Positions 35,517 through 44,581 of a DNA stretch of 64,000 bases are shown one piece after another. The notes under the pieces are model-generated. The model ran no database searches, was not told the DNA's origin, and worked only from the letters and a program-made list of their open reading frames with translations. The DNA lies in contig PBAY01000030.1 of NCBI GenBank assembly GCA_002717655.1, forward strand, positions 1-64,000, in the 5' to 3' direction. The number at the start of each line of letters is the position of its first letter. Position 1 is the first letter of the stretch. The stretch comes from Phycisphaerae bacterium (lineage in GTDB: Bacteria > Planctomycetota > Phycisphaerae > Phycisphaerales > SM1A02). The position numbers and the translations under genes are program-made.

Positions 35517-37388
35517 ATGTTGAAGAGAGTAATTGCCGGGGCTGCCATCGCAGGACTTTGCATCGCAGCAACCAGCCAGATCACACCTCCTCAGAAGCGG
35601 GCCAGCGAGGTCAACCTCGATACCGATTCCATGCCTGGTGAAATGCGATCTGGTGCCACTGACCTTTCCACGACTCGGCTGATCACCGGCCTGACTCGTC
35701 CTGTGTATGTCACCCATGATGGTGTGAATCCTGACTGGATCTACGTGGTCGAGCAACGCTCTGGATCAACTGGTCGCATCAAGATCTACAACCGGGAAAA
35801 CGGTTCACTGATCTCGACCTTCCTCTCCGTCTCAAGTCTCAACACTGGATCAGAGCAGGGCCTGCTTGGTCTGGCCTTCGCACCGGATTATGAAACCAGT
35901 GGTCATTTCTATGTGAACTACACGCAGAACAATCGCACCTATGTGACACGCTATACCCGTTCAAGTTCCAACCCACAGGTTGCAAACCCCTCATCAGCCG
36001 AGGTTGTCTACTTCATCTCCCAACCCTATTCCAATCACAATGGTGGCTGGATCGAGTTCGGACCGGACGGCTACCTCTACATCAGCAATGGTGATGGGGG
36101 ATCAGGCGGTGACCCTGGCAATCGTGCCCAGAACTTGAACAACCAACTTGGCAAGATGCTCCGTATCGACGTGAGCTCACTGCCCTATACCAACCCCGCA
36201 AGCAATCCATTCGGTGACGAAATCTGGTCGTATGGCATCCGCAATGCATGGCGTTGTTCCTTCGACCGGGACACCGGCGATCTCTGGATGGGTGATGTGG
36301 GACAGAATGCCTGGGAGGAAATCGACTTCCAGCCTGCCAACAGTCCTGGTGGTGAAAACTGGGGTTGGCGTTGTTATGAAGGTGACAACTCCTACAACAC
36401 CAGTGGATGTGACAGTGCTGCGACGATGGAATTCCCGATCTGGGAATACAGCCATGGTGGCTCACCCTTCCGCTGCTCGATCACCGGTGGTTATGTCTAC
36501 CGTGGCAATGCCATCCCATCGCTCGATGGAACCTATTTCTTCGCCGACTACTGCTCCAACAACATCTGGTCCTTCCGCTATGACGGATCCAATGTCACCG
36601 AGTACACGGACCGCACTTCGGAACTTTCTCCGGATGCCGGCTCCATCGGTGCCATCTCGAGCTTCGGCGAAGACTACTACGGCGAACTCTACATCTGTGA
36701 TCTGAATGGTGAAGTCTTCAAGCTGATTCCTGATTCTCCAACCGGAGCGTGCTGCTTCAACGAACAGTGCATCACCAGTACTGCAGCACAGTGTTCCGCA
36801 GTCGGCGGCAAGTATCTTGGTGACGCCGTTCCATGCGACAGTGACATTTGTCTGACGCCGCCAGAAAACGATGAATGTGCCTCTGCATCCGTCGCCGGCG
36901 AGGGCCCCACCAGCTACGACACTGAGAATGCAACTGAATCCAGTTACAGCGATACCTGCGCATTCGGCAATGACATCTGGCTGAGTTTCACACCTCTCTA
37001 TGACGGAACAATGCTCGTCACCAATACAGGCACCTTGTTCACGCCGATGACCGGCCTCTACACCTCTTGCCCCACGGGCAACAACCAGGCCGTGATCTGC
37101 ACCGAGTCATCATTCATCTGGGAAGTATCCGAGAATACGACCTACTACTTCCGAATCGGAAACGATGATGGCGATACCGGTATCGGTCAGCTTACGATCA
37201 GTGTGATTCCTGCCGAGGAGGATTGCGAGGGCGACTGTGATGGCAATGGCACGCGAGACGTGAACGATCTGCTTGCCCTGATCGCCGCCTTCGGTAATGA
37301 CGATGAGTGCGATACGAATGATGACAACATCATCGATGTCAATGACATCCTCAACATCATCAGCGTCTTTGGAACCCCCTGCGAATAG
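35517..37388 (+). CDS. secreted PQQ-type sugar dehydrogenase-like (GSDH) protein with dockerin-like tag
   Basis: A 623-residue exported protein. The signal peptide is VIAGAAIAGLCIAATS. Residues about 50-400 form a glucose/sorbosone dehydrogenase beta-propeller (GLTRPVYVTHDGVN, EQGLLGLAFAPDYETSGHFY, NHNGGWIEFGPDGYLYISNG, GIRNAWRCSFDRDTGDLWMG). A Cys-rich linker (TGACCFNEQC) and a PPC-like beta domain follow. Two dockerin-like calcium loops, DCDGNGTRDVNDLLALIAAF and DTNDDNIIDVNDILNIISVF, end the protein. It probably oxidises sugars outside the cytoplasm, but cofactor use is inferred from the fold. A structured leader and a strong terminator flank it. Confidence 0.9.
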   Translation: MLKRVIAGAAIAGLCIAATSQITPPQKRASEVNLDTDSMPGEMRSGATDLSTTRLITGLTRPVYVTHDGVNPDWIYVVEQRSGSTGRIKIYNRENGSLISTFLSVSSLNTGSEQGLLGLAFAPDYETSGHFYVNYTQNNRTYVTRYTRSSSNPQVANPSSAEVVYFISQPYSNHNGGWIEFGPDGYLYISNGDGGSGGDPGNRAQNLNNQLGKMLRIDVSSLPYTNPASNPFGDEIWSYGIRNAWRCSFDRDTGDLWMGDVGQNAWEEIDFQPANSPGGENWGWRCYEGDNSYNTSGCDSAATMEFPIWEYSHGGSPFRCSITGGYVYRGNAIPSLDGTYFFADYCSNNIWSFRYDGSNVTEYTDRTSELSPDAGSIGAISSFGEDYYGELYICDLNGEVFKLIPDSPTGACCFNEQCITSTAAQCSAVGGKYLGDAVPCDSDICLTPPENDECASASVAGEGPTSYDTENATESSYSDTCAFGNDIWLSFTPLYDGTMLVTNTGTLFTPMTGLYTSCPTGNNQAVICTESSFIWEVSENTTYYFRIGNDDGDTGIGQLTISVIPAEEDCEGDCDGNGTRDVNDLLALIAAFGNDDECDTNDDNIIDVNDILNIISVFGTPCE

Positions 37389-37410
37389 CCAAAGTCCCAG
37401 ATACCCACTC

Positions 37411-37445
37411 AAGGGATCGGAGCAGACTGCTCCGATCCCTTGTTT
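37411..37445 (+). terminator. strong terminator after the GSDH-type gene
   Basis: AAGGGATCGGAGCAG (37411-37425) and CTGCTCCGATCCCTT (37427-37441) form a 15-bp perfect inverted repeat followed by GTTTATT. It separates the dehydrogenase gene from tRNA-Ile. Confidence 0.85.
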
Positions 37446-37473
37446 ATTGGCACCTTTCCAATTTCCCTAGGGG

Positions 37474-37501
37474 TTGAGCAGGTGCAAAGATCTGTTATCC
37501 T
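37474..37501 (+). promoter_or_regulatory. sigma-70-like promoter of tRNA-Ile
   Basis: TTGAGC (37474-37479) and TATCCT (37496-37501) are separated by 16 bases. The -10 box is 13 bases before the mature tRNA 5' end, the spacing expected for a stable-RNA promoter. Confidence 0.6.
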
Positions 37502-37514
37502 GTCACGTTCGTCC

Positions 37515-37588
37515 GGGCTAGTAGCTCAGCTGGCTAGAGCGCACCCCTGATAAGGGTGAGGTCGGAGGTTCGAGTCCTCTCTGGCCCA
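37515..37588 (+). tRNA. tRNA-Ile (anticodon GAT)
   Basis: A 74-base cloverleaf. The acceptor stem GGGCTAG pairs with CTGGCCC, with A73 as discriminator. The D arm contains AGCTCAGCTGG, the anticodon loop CTGATAA carries GAT, and the T arm GAGG-TTCGAGT-CCTC is canonical. The 3' CCA is not encoded, so it must be added after transcription. There is no linked rRNA or tRNA-Ala, the usual neighbours of tRNA-Ile(GAT) in rRNA operons. Confidence 0.97.
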
Positions 37589-37593
37589 TTTGA

Positions 37594-37627
37594 TGGCGGA
37601 TACCCTCGTGGTATCCGCCACTTCTTT
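37594..37627 (+). terminator. rho-independent terminator of tRNA-Ile
   Basis: TGGCGGATACC (37594-37604) pairs with GGTATCCGCCA (37610-37620) and is followed by CTTCTTTTTT. It lies six bases after the tRNA. It could be mistaken for a crcB-associated fluoride riboswitch but lacks that motif. Confidence 0.88.
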
Positions 37628-37666
37628 TTTGCACGCTGCAGATGCCCCAGAGGAACCTTTGACAAG

Positions 37667-38041
37667 ATGGATCTGGCTCTCATTCTGTTGCTGATCTTTG
37701 CTGGCGGCGCTACTGGGGCAATCGCCCGATTTCATCTGGTGCGTGCACTGGAAATGCAGGTGAGATTCCCGGCCTGGTTCGGGATCATGTGCGTCAACAT
37801 CATCGGCTGCCTTGGCATAGGCATTCTTGCCGCGGTACTCGGCAAGGATCATCCCGCCGCCTCGGCACTGCTCCTGACTGGTTTGCTGGGTGGATTCACC
37901 ACCTTCTCGACCGCAATGCTTGATGCCTGGATTCTTCGACTGAACTGCAGTCTTGGAGGTTTCTTCCTCGTACTGTTTGGAACACCATTGTTCGGGATAC
38001 CCGCAGCAGCCTTCGGTCTATGGATTGGAGGGGGAGCATGA
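37667..38041 (+). CDS. crcB: fluoride channel subunit CrcB/FluC, first of a pair
   Basis: A 124-residue four-helix membrane protein that exports fluoride. Family motifs are AGGATGAIARFHLV at the N-terminus, the polar-track NIIGCLGIG and GLLGGFTTFSTAMLDAW. Bacteria use either homodimers or two different subunits; here two crcB genes overlap, which suggests a heterodimer. ATG 37667 has an AGAGGA site. The start lies about 40 bases after the tRNA terminator. Confidence 0.92.
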   Translation: MDLALILLLIFAGGATGAIARFHLVRALEMQVRFPAWFGIMCVNIIGCLGIGILAAVLGKDHPAASALLLTGLLGGFTTFSTAMLDAWILRLNCSLGGFFLVLFGTPLFGIPAAAFGLWIGGGA

Positions 38042-38520
38042 CCAGCCAGAAGCGACCGGAGGTCGGGCTGTTGCTGACCACCATCATGACTGGTTTAGGA
38101 GGAGGGCTTGGAGCCATGGCCCGATGGGGTGTTGAATCCATCGCCATTCAGGGCCTTGGTGCATCGGCCTGGATCGCCACCTTTATCGTGAATATCATCG
38201 GGGCATTCATGATCGGCTTGTTCTTCACCTGGTTGGATCCAAGGTTCCCTCGATTGAATCATGTCGAACTCCAGCTTGCTGAATTGCCTGAATTCCGGCA
38301 TTGGCTCAGCCCCATCGCGATCACAGGCGGACTTGGAGCCTTCACGACCTACAGCAGCTTCAGCCTCGATACCGTCAAGCTGATCGAGGACGGCATGATT
38401 GGTACAGCCATCGCTTCTGTAGGCCTGTCTCTGGCTGTCGGGCTGTTGGCGGTCGCAGGCGGAATGCGATTCGGCATGCATATCTGGCATGAGTTCCCTG
38501 ATCAGGACAAATCAGCCTGA
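38038..38520 (+). CDS. crcB: fluoride channel subunit CrcB/FluC, second of a pair
   Basis: A 160-residue CrcB paralogue starting in a four-base overlap with the first crcB gene. Motifs are GGGLGAMARWGVES, FIVNIIGAFMIGLFF and ITGGLGAFTTYSSFSLD. It has a longer loop between helices 2 and 3 (about residues 65-90, TWLDPRFPRLNHVELQLAEL) than the first subunit. Together the two probably form an antiparallel heterodimeric channel. Confidence 0.92.
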   Translation: MTSQKRPEVGLLLTTIMTGLGGGLGAMARWGVESIAIQGLGASAWIATFIVNIIGAFMIGLFFTWLDPRFPRLNHVELQLAELPEFRHWLSPIAITGGLGAFTTYSSFSLDTVKLIEDGMIGTAIASVGLSLAVGLLAVAGGMRFGMHIWHEFPDQDKSA

Positions 38521-38600
38521 CACATCGGATTCCGGTCCAGCTATCATGCGGAATTCCCGCTGAAAATACACCCTCGAGCATTACGGAAGAGAGACACTTC

Positions 38601-39551
38601 ATGAGTCGCCCCAAGATCAGCGTCATCGGAGCAGGAAACGTTGGAGCCACCTGTGCCCATTGGGCTGCAGCCAAGGAACTCGGCGATATCGTTCTGGTTG
38701 ATATCCCCGACAAGGTTGGTGTTGCACAGGGCAAGGCACTGGATCTTGCATGCTGTGGTCCTATTGAAAGATTTGATTCAAAGATCACTGGTACCAGTGA
38801 CTATGAGGATGTTGCCGGCTCTGATGTCGTGATCATTACTGCAGGCCTCCCTCGCAAACCCGGCATGAGCCGAGACGATCTCATTGCGACAAATGTCAAG
38901 ATCGTCAAGAGCGTTTCCGAACAGGTTGCCAAGCATGCACCGGATTCAGTCGTGATCGTGGTGGCGAATCCACTGGATGCCATGGTCTATACCGCCTGGA
39001 AAACCACTGGGTTCCCAACCAATCGCATCCTTGGGCAAGCAGGCTGTCTTGATGTGGCTCGGTTCCGGACCTTCATCGCAATGGAAATCGGGTGCAGTGT
39101 CGAAGATGTCACCGCATTGCTGATGGGTGGCCATGGAGACGACATGGTCCCACTTCCACGGTACACCAGCGTGCATGGCATTCCGGTTCAACAGCTTCTT
39201 TCCGACGAAACCATTACCGCCTGTGTTGAACGTGCCAAGGTAGGTGGCGGAGAAATCGTGAAGCTCATGGGCACCAGTGCCTACTACGCGCCTGCAAGTG
39301 GTTCCGTACAGATGGCAGAAGCCATCATCAAGGACAAGAAGAGAATTCTCCCCTGTGCCGCCTATTGCGATGCCGAGTACGGTGTCGGTGGCTACTTCGT
39401 AGGCGTTCCTTGCATTCTGGGCGCAGGCGGTATGGAACAGGTCATCGAAATTGATCTGGACAATGAGGAACAGGGACTGATGGATGAATCCGTCAGTCAC
39501 GTCAAGGATCTCGTCGGGGTCGTCCGTGAGACCTTCCCTGAACTGGTCTAG
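38601..39551 (+). CDS. mdh: malate dehydrogenase
   Basis: A 316-residue NAD-dependent enzyme of the lactate/malate dehydrogenase family. The Rossmann motif is VIGAGNVGATCAHW, Asp of VLVDIPD contacts NAD ribose, the substrate-specificity loop LPRKPGMSRDD has the malate-type Arg, and the catalytic His is in GGHGDDMVPLPRY. The type is that of Chlorobium/Bacillus tetrameric MDH. It is a single gene with its own terminator. Confidence 0.95.
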   Translation: MSRPKISVIGAGNVGATCAHWAAAKELGDIVLVDIPDKVGVAQGKALDLACCGPIERFDSKITGTSDYEDVAGSDVVIITAGLPRKPGMSRDDLIATNVKIVKSVSEQVAKHAPDSVVIVVANPLDAMVYTAWKTTGFPTNRILGQAGCLDVARFRTFIAMEIGCSVEDVTALLMGGHGDDMVPLPRYTSVHGIPVQQLLSDETITACVERAKVGGGEIVKLMGTSAYYAPASGSVQMAEAIIKDKKRILPCAAYCDAEYGVGGYFVGVPCILGAGGMEQVIEIDLDNEEQGLMDESVSHVKDLVGVVRETFPELV

Positions 39552-39577
39552 TCGACCTGCCCTCAATCAAATCTCCC

Positions 39578-39610
39578 CAGCCCCGATGGAGTTCCATCGG
39601 GGCTGTTTTC
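39578..39610 (+). terminator. rho-independent terminator after mdh
   Basis: CAGCCCCGATGGA (39578-39590) pairs with TCCATCGGGGCTG (39593-39605), followed by TTTTC. A 13-bp perfect stem just 27 bases after the mdh stop. Confidence 0.88.
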
Positions 39611-39686
39611 ATCATGACTCTTCTGGATCCTCTGATGCGAGATTCTGCAACCCAGCGAACTGCAAGAGAGCCGTTAAGCTGTTCAC

Positions 39687-40172
39687 ATGTCGGATGGCAG
39701 ACTTCTTGAAATCTGGATTGCTCCTGAAGCAGGAGCCGAAATGATCTCCTGTGATTCTGTGAACGCCATTGCAGGATCAGGTCTGGAAGGCGATCGATAT
39801 CGACAATCCGGAAGCTGGTCTGAGCAAGGCGGCAAACCTGATCAGGAACTGACCTTGATTGAACAGGAGCAGTTGATCTGGTTTGAAGAGACTCAGGGAA
39901 TCGCATTTCCAAGTTCTCAGACCCGCCGAAATCTGCTCACCAGTGGGATCTCTCTGAATGAACTGGTCGGCCGAAGACTCATGGTTGGAAACATCGAACT
40001 GGAGGGGCTGAGGCTCTGTGAGCCCTGTGCCACACTTCAGAAACGTACTGGTCTGCCGGTTCTTCCTGCCATGGTGGGTCGAAGTGGATTGAACTGTCGA
40101 ATTCTCCAGGGTGGGGAGATTCGTGTTGGTGATGAAATCAAGGCCTCTGCGGCCAGAGCGGAATCGCAATGA
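39687..40172 (+). CDS. MOSC domain protein
   Basis: The 161-residue protein is a stand-alone MOSC domain, a fold that handles sulfur or molybdopterin. Visible blocks are SGLEGDRY near residue 31, LTLIEQEQL, TRRNLLTSG, LNELVGRRLMVG and the conserved Cys in LRLCEPCATLQK. No molybdenum cofactor gene is adjacent. Its stop overlaps the next start by four bases. It might add sulfur to an unknown target. Confidence 0.88.
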   Translation: MSDGRLLEIWIAPEAGAEMISCDSVNAIAGSGLEGDRYRQSGSWSEQGGKPDQELTLIEQEQLIWFEETQGIAFPSSQTRRNLLTSGISLNELVGRRLMVGNIELEGLRLCEPCATLQKRTGLPVLPAMVGRSGLNCRILQGGEIRVGDEIKASAARAESQ

Positions 40173-40975
40173 ACATAACCAAGCAAGAAATCGATTTCAT
40201 CTCTCGACATCAACCCAAGGCTTATGACCTTTTTCTTGCTGTCATTGCCATCGTTGCACTTGGTCTTGCAGCGTGGCAGTTGTTTCTGCCTCCTGAAGGT
40301 GAACTGCGGAAGCTGCTGATCATCTTTGATTACGTCTTCTGCCTGCTCTTCTTCATCGACTACATTCATCAGATCGTCATTGCTGATCGCAAATGGAAAT
40401 ACATCTTCACCTGGGGCCTGTTCGACCTTGCGTCTTCCATCCCGTTGGTAGGGCCATTCCGAGTGCTGAGATTCGCAAGAATCTTCAGAGTACTTCGGGC
40501 GATCAGGTCATTGCGAATCCTATCTCAGGTACTCGTACGCGACAGGCTCGCATCCGCAGTCAGCATGTTGATGATGGTCGGCACCCTCATCATCATTGGT
40601 TCCTGTGTCGGTGTGCTTCAGTATGAATCACAGGCACCGGACTCCACCATCAAGACTGCCCAAGATGTAGCCTGGTGGGCGGTCGTCACGACCTCGACCG
40701 TTGGATATGGAGACATGTATCCGATCACACCGGAAGGTCGTCTGCTGGCTGTTCTGATCATGTCGGTCGGCATCGGATTGTTCGCTACATTTGCCGGTGC
40801 CCTTGCAGGCATGTTCATGCGAAAACCAAAACATGCTGATACGCCTGCTCCGATTTCGCCGCAGGAGCGATTTGACGCACTGCATGAACAGAACAAAGCC
40901 ATTCTGGATCGACTGAGATCATTGGAAGACGAGCTGAAAAAGTTGCGGGATGAAACCCCTCCTGAGGCCTCCTAA
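40169..40975 (+). CDS. voltage-gated potassium channel (six-helix Kv type)
   Basis: A 268-residue inner-membrane channel. Four voltage-sensor helices include an S4 with regularly spaced Arg (FRVLRFARIFRVLRAIRSLR, residues 97-116). The pore loop carries TVGYGD at 177-182, the potassium selectivity filter. The C-terminal 50 residues form a coiled coil (NKAILDRLRSLEDELKKL) that probably holds the tetramer. It is coupled to the MOSC gene by ATGA. Confidence 0.93.
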   Translation: MNITKQEIDFISRHQPKAYDLFLAVIAIVALGLAAWQLFLPPEGELRKLLIIFDYVFCLLFFIDYIHQIVIADRKWKYIFTWGLFDLASSIPLVGPFRVLRFARIFRVLRAIRSLRILSQVLVRDRLASAVSMLMMVGTLIIIGSCVGVLQYESQAPDSTIKTAQDVAWWAVVTTSTVGYGDMYPITPEGRLLAVLIMSVGIGLFATFAGALAGMFMRKPKHADTPAPISPQERFDALHEQNKAILDRLRSLEDELKKLRDETPPEAS

Positions 40976-41113
40976 TCAGGTCTTTGAACCGTGCTTGTCA
41001 CGCAGTCGGGGATCATGCTTGAGCCATGACCGGCAAGCGGTACGATGGCATCTTGATCGGTATGGCCTGTCTGACTGTGGAAGTCACAAGGCGAACCTGT
41101 GGAGAAGGAAACC

Positions 41114-42172
41114 ATGCTCACTCGCACCATTGCCATGATTACGCTGATGCTTGTCACGACCTCCGTGGTTGACGCTGCTGATACCTGGGACGTTCCAGGT
41201 GATTTTGCAACGATCCAAGAAGCCATCAATGCAGCAGGCAACTATGACACCATCAACGTGGGTCCCGGCGTCTACTACGAAGCCATCTCCTATGAAGGCA
41301 AGGTGCTGCAGATCATCGGAACAGATGGGCCTGAAAGCACGATTCTCGATGGGTCTGGACATACGTCTTCAATCGTGAATCTCACCTGGCAGCTTGCTGC
41401 GACAACCAGACTGCAGGGATTCACGCTGCGAGGCGCCAATGGCGGCACTCCTGTCGGACAGGATCCTGTGAGCATCATTGGTGGGGCCATCTGCATCATG
41501 GGTGGTGGACCAACAATCGAGGACTGCATCTTTGAAGACAACCACTCTGGATATGGTGGGGCGATTCATTCTGATGGTGCGATGACGACGATCAGAAACT
41601 GCGTCTTCCGTGACAATTCGGCTTCTGCCAATGCAGGAGCGGTCCTGGCCATCAATGGTTCTGTCACCATTGAGAATTGTGACTTCGACAACAATCACGC
41701 GACACTCTGGGGCGGTGCACTCCACATCGTCCAGGGTTCACCTTCTCTGACCAACTGCAACATCACCAACAACAGCTCGATCCATGCCGGTGGTTTCTAC
41801 TGGCATCAGGCTGCCGCAGGCAGTTCGCTGCCGGTGACGGGATGCACCATCACCAACAACTATGCGAAGAATACAGGTGGTGGAATTCAGAGTCTGATCG
41901 GCAGACCTCCGATCGTCTTCACTGATTCGACCTTGTGCGACAATGAACCTCAGCAGATCGTGGGACCATTCATCGATAATGGCGGCAATACGCTGTGCGT
42001 CTGCCCAGCGGATATCAATGACAATCAATCCGTGGACATCAACGATATTCTCGTGATCGTGGCCCAATGGGGAACTGATGGACCACAAGGTGACATCAAC
42101 ATGGATGGAACCGTGGACATTGCCGACCTGCTCGAAGCAATCGATGCATTCGGCCCTTGTGCCAATCCCTGA
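41114..42172 (+). CDS. secreted right-handed beta-helix protein with dockerin-like tag
   Basis: The 352-residue protein has a signal peptide (TIAMITLMLVTTSVVDA). A pectin-lyase-like beta-helix follows, beginning GDFATIQEAINAAGNYDTIN and continuing with rungs such as IENCDFDNNHATLWGGAL. The C-terminus has two dockerin-like loops, DINDNQSVDINDILVIVAQW and DINMDGTVDIADLLEAIDAF. ATG 41114 follows GGAGAAGGA. No catalytic residues were identified, so it may bind rather than cleave polysaccharide. Confidence 0.9.
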   Translation: MLTRTIAMITLMLVTTSVVDAADTWDVPGDFATIQEAINAAGNYDTINVGPGVYYEAISYEGKVLQIIGTDGPESTILDGSGHTSSIVNLTWQLAATTRLQGFTLRGANGGTPVGQDPVSIIGGAICIMGGGPTIEDCIFEDNHSGYGGAIHSDGAMTTIRNCVFRDNSASANAGAVLAINGSVTIENCDFDNNHATLWGGALHIVQGSPSLTNCNITNNSSIHAGGFYWHQAAAGSSLPVTGCTITNNYAKNTGGGIQSLIGRPPIVFTDSTLCDNEPQQIVGPFIDNGGNTLCVCPADINDNQSVDINDILVIVAQWGTDGPQGDINMDGTVDIADLLEAIDAFGPCANP

Positions 42173-42175
42173 GAT

Positions 42176-43189
42176 TCAGTCCTGAGCTGCGATCATCTGA
42201 AGCATGTCAAGGCACCGGTTTGCATAGCCAGCTTCATTGTCATACCAGCTGACAACCTTGAAGAAGTTGTCATTCAGTTCCATGCCTGCGGTGGCATCGA
42301 AGATGCTGCTATGTGGATCTCCCAGAAAGTCACTGGAGACGACCGGATCTTCGGTGTAACCCAGAACGCCGCTCATGGGTCCTTCGGCTGCCGCTTTCAT
42401 GGCTGCATTGATTTCTGCAAGAGTGGTTGAACGTGTCGAACGGAACGTGAGGTCTACGGCTGAGACATCCGCAGTCGGAACGCGGAAAGCCATGCCGCTG
42501 AGCTTGCCTTTCACTTCCGGGAGACACAACGCCACAGCCTTCGCTGCACCGGTGCTTGCAGGAATGATGTTCATGTAGGCATTACGGCCTCCGCGCATAT
42601 CCTTCTTGGAGGGTCCATCCTGAGTTGGCTGAGTTGCGGTTGCGGCATGGATGGTGGTCATCAATCCATCTTCAAGACCACAGGTATCCAGAATGACCTT
42701 CGTAATTGGTGCCAGGCAATTCGTGGTGCAGGATGCATTGGAGATGATCGTATGTCTTGCAGGGTCATATCCGTCACAGTTGACCTTGTGCACGAAGGTG
42801 GGGATCTCGTCCGGACTCTTCGTCGGAGCAGAGATCAGAACACGCTTGGCACCTGCGGCAAGGTGCTTGCCCGCATCTCCGGCGGAAGTGAAGAGGCCAG
42901 TGGCTTCAATCACGTAATCCACGCCCAGATCACCCCAACCCAAAGCCGCGGGATCTCGTTCGCTCAGGCAGCGGGTAGTCGATCCACCACAACTGAGATC
43001 GCCATCCTGCGCCTCGACGTGATGCTCGAAGCGGCCATGCATGGTGTCATAATTGAGTAGATAGGCCAGATTGTCAGCTGGAACCAGATCATTGATCGCC
43101 ACGATCTCGAATCCGCCGCGGCGGATTGCCTCCCGGTAGGCCAAGCGTCCAATACGTCCAAAGCCATTGATACCGATTCGAATCGTCAT
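42176..43189 (-). CDS. gap: glyceraldehyde-3-phosphate dehydrogenase
   Basis: The 337-residue glycolytic enzyme has the NAD fold ([17 protein letters not shown]), the catalytic Cys in [13 protein letters not shown] and the later [12 protein letters not shown]. The length is normal. It converges with the beta-helix gene with only three bases between stops. AGGAGCAC precedes the ATG at 43189. Confidence 0.96.
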   Translation of the reverse strand: MTIRIGINGFGRIGRLAYREAIRRGGFEIVAINDLVPADNLAYLLNYDTMHGRFEHHVEAQDGDLSCGGSTTRCLSERDPAALGWGDLGVDYVIEATGLFTSAGDAGKHLAAGAKRVLISAPTKSPDEIPTFVHKVNCDGYDPARHTIISNASCTTNCLAPITKVILDTCGLEDGLMTTIHAATATQPTQDGPSKKDMRGGRNAYMNIIPASTGAAKAVALCLPEVKGKLSGMAFRVPTADVSAVDLTFRSTRSTTLAEINAAMKAAAEGPMSGVLGYTEDPVVSSDFLGDPHSSIFDATAGMELNDNFFKVVSWYDNEAGYANRCLDMLQMIAAQD

Positions 43190-43326
43190 GCTGTGCTCCT
43201 GGCACCCCAGTAAGAAGATCTGAAAGATGGACTTCCCGTAGGAAACGGGGCAGGGTACGGTTCTCAGGCCGGGGGTTCAACCAGCAGCCCCAAATGGGGC
43301 TTCTTGCCCCAGTCAGGAGGGCCCAC

Positions 43327-44463
43327 GTGAAGATCTGCAGCAATCTGGGTTGGATCCGCATGCTATTGGCCGTTTGGTGCGGTCTAGCTGTCAATACAGG
43401 GTGTGAAGACAGCGATTCTGATCCTGCCAGAAAGATCTACTCGGACAAGATCAGACGTCAGATTGAACAGACATTCAGATCCAATCTCGCAATGCATCCG
43501 GCGAATACAACGACTGCGGTTGGTATCGGGCAGCCGCTGAGGCACACACCCACCAGAAGCCAGTGGGGCCTCCACAACCAGCTTCAGCCAGAAATTTCGA
43601 TTCAATGGCAACTGAATCTGGTGGACCAGGCCGAGCCCGTTCGAATTGCAATCATTGATGAAAGTTTCGATGTTGATGCGTTGGGCTTGAAACATGCCTT
43701 CGATGAGGACGCCGGTGTCAATCTACTCCACCCGGGGGCACCGCTCTGGACTGCTCATCGAAACGGATTTCATCATGGGAATCTTGTTGCTTCGATCATT
43801 GCCAATCGACCTGTAGGTGAACGATCCCCGATGGGTGTTCTCGGCCCCAGTGATGTTGAATTGATTCCCATCGTCGCTGCTGGAGGAGATGGACCGTCAT
43901 GGCGAACGCCGCGTGCAACACCTTCAATGATTCTTGAAGCACTTCGTCATGCAGTTGAGCAAGGAGCGGAGATCATCAACATCAGTGCAGGCATGGATGT
44001 CTCATCTGATGAACTGAACGAACTAGCTGCTGATCCCGTATGGAATGTGCTCGAGGAAAATGGTATTCCGGTCGTTTGCGCTGCTGGAAACGAAGGCCGG
44101 AATATCGATGAACAACCGTTGTTCCCGGCCAGCATCGATCGACCCAATGTCATCGCGGTGATGGGTGTCGGTCCGGAGGGACGACTGGCGATTCGAAGAG
44201 ACGAGGTAACCGGCAACTATCTCCCTGCCTCCAACTGGGGTCCCAATACAGTCGATTGCGCAGCGCCTGGTGAGATCGTCGAAGTGGAAGCGCGAGTAGA
44301 TCAGCCACAACTGGTTGACGGAACCTCCGCCGCCGCCGCCTTTGTTACCGCAGTCATGGCCGTGCAGCCATCACCAGGCAGACAGATCCTCCCCGAAATC
44401 AGCAGCCTTGATCCAAAGGCTGCCTTGATCAGGTTCTCCGAGCCATCTGCATCTGAAGACTGA
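43327..44463 (+). CDS. subtilisin-like (S8) lipoprotein
   Basis: GTG 43327 follows AGGAGG by six bases. The 378-residue protein has a lipobox ending at Cys26 (WCGLAVNTGC). The S8 triad residues are all present: Asp111 in RIAIIDESFD (DTG becomes DES), His150 in FHHGNLVASI (HGT becomes HGN) and Ser334 in DGTSAAAAFVTA (GTSMAAP changed). Oxyanion Asn255 is in CAAGNEG. It is probably a membrane-anchored periplasmic protease with divergent motif surroundings. It lies just upstream of the 44.5-56.2 kb envelope cluster on the same strand. Confidence 0.88.
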   Translation: MKICSNLGWIRMLLAVWCGLAVNTGCEDSDSDPARKIYSDKIRRQIEQTFRSNLAMHPANTTTAVGIGQPLRHTPTRSQWGLHNQLQPEISIQWQLNLVDQAEPVRIAIIDESFDVDALGLKHAFDEDAGVNLLHPGAPLWTAHRNGFHHGNLVASIIANRPVGERSPMGVLGPSDVELIPIVAAGGDGPSWRTPRATPSMILEALRHAVEQGAEIINISAGMDVSSDELNELAADPVWNVLEENGIPVVCAAGNEGRNIDEQPLFPASIDRPNVIAVMGVGPEGRLAIRRDEVTGNYLPASNWGPNTVDCAAPGEIVEVEARVDQPQLVDGTSAAAAFVTAVMAVQPSPGRQILPEISSLDPKAALIRFSEPSASED

Positions 44464-44581
44464 TTCGAATCCGACAGGGATTCTCAGGAAAGAAAATTTA
44501 TTCCTGCAAGAAGGATTCCGACATACGTCATCAAAGTTGACGGGATGTGTTGTCCCAGGCCCTTTGGATGAGGAGAATCTC

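Noticed and set aside
37589-37666. Possible fluoride riboswitch between tRNA-Ile and crcB
   Set aside because: The only strong structure is an 11-bp stem followed by a T-run, which is a terminator for the tRNA; the conserved crcB-motif bases are absent.
43284-43301. AGCCCC/GGGGCT hairpin before the subtilase gene as a terminator of a plus-strand gene
   Set aside because: The gene on its left runs on the minus strand and starts here, so there is nothing to terminate; it may be a leader hairpin but the stem is only six pairs.
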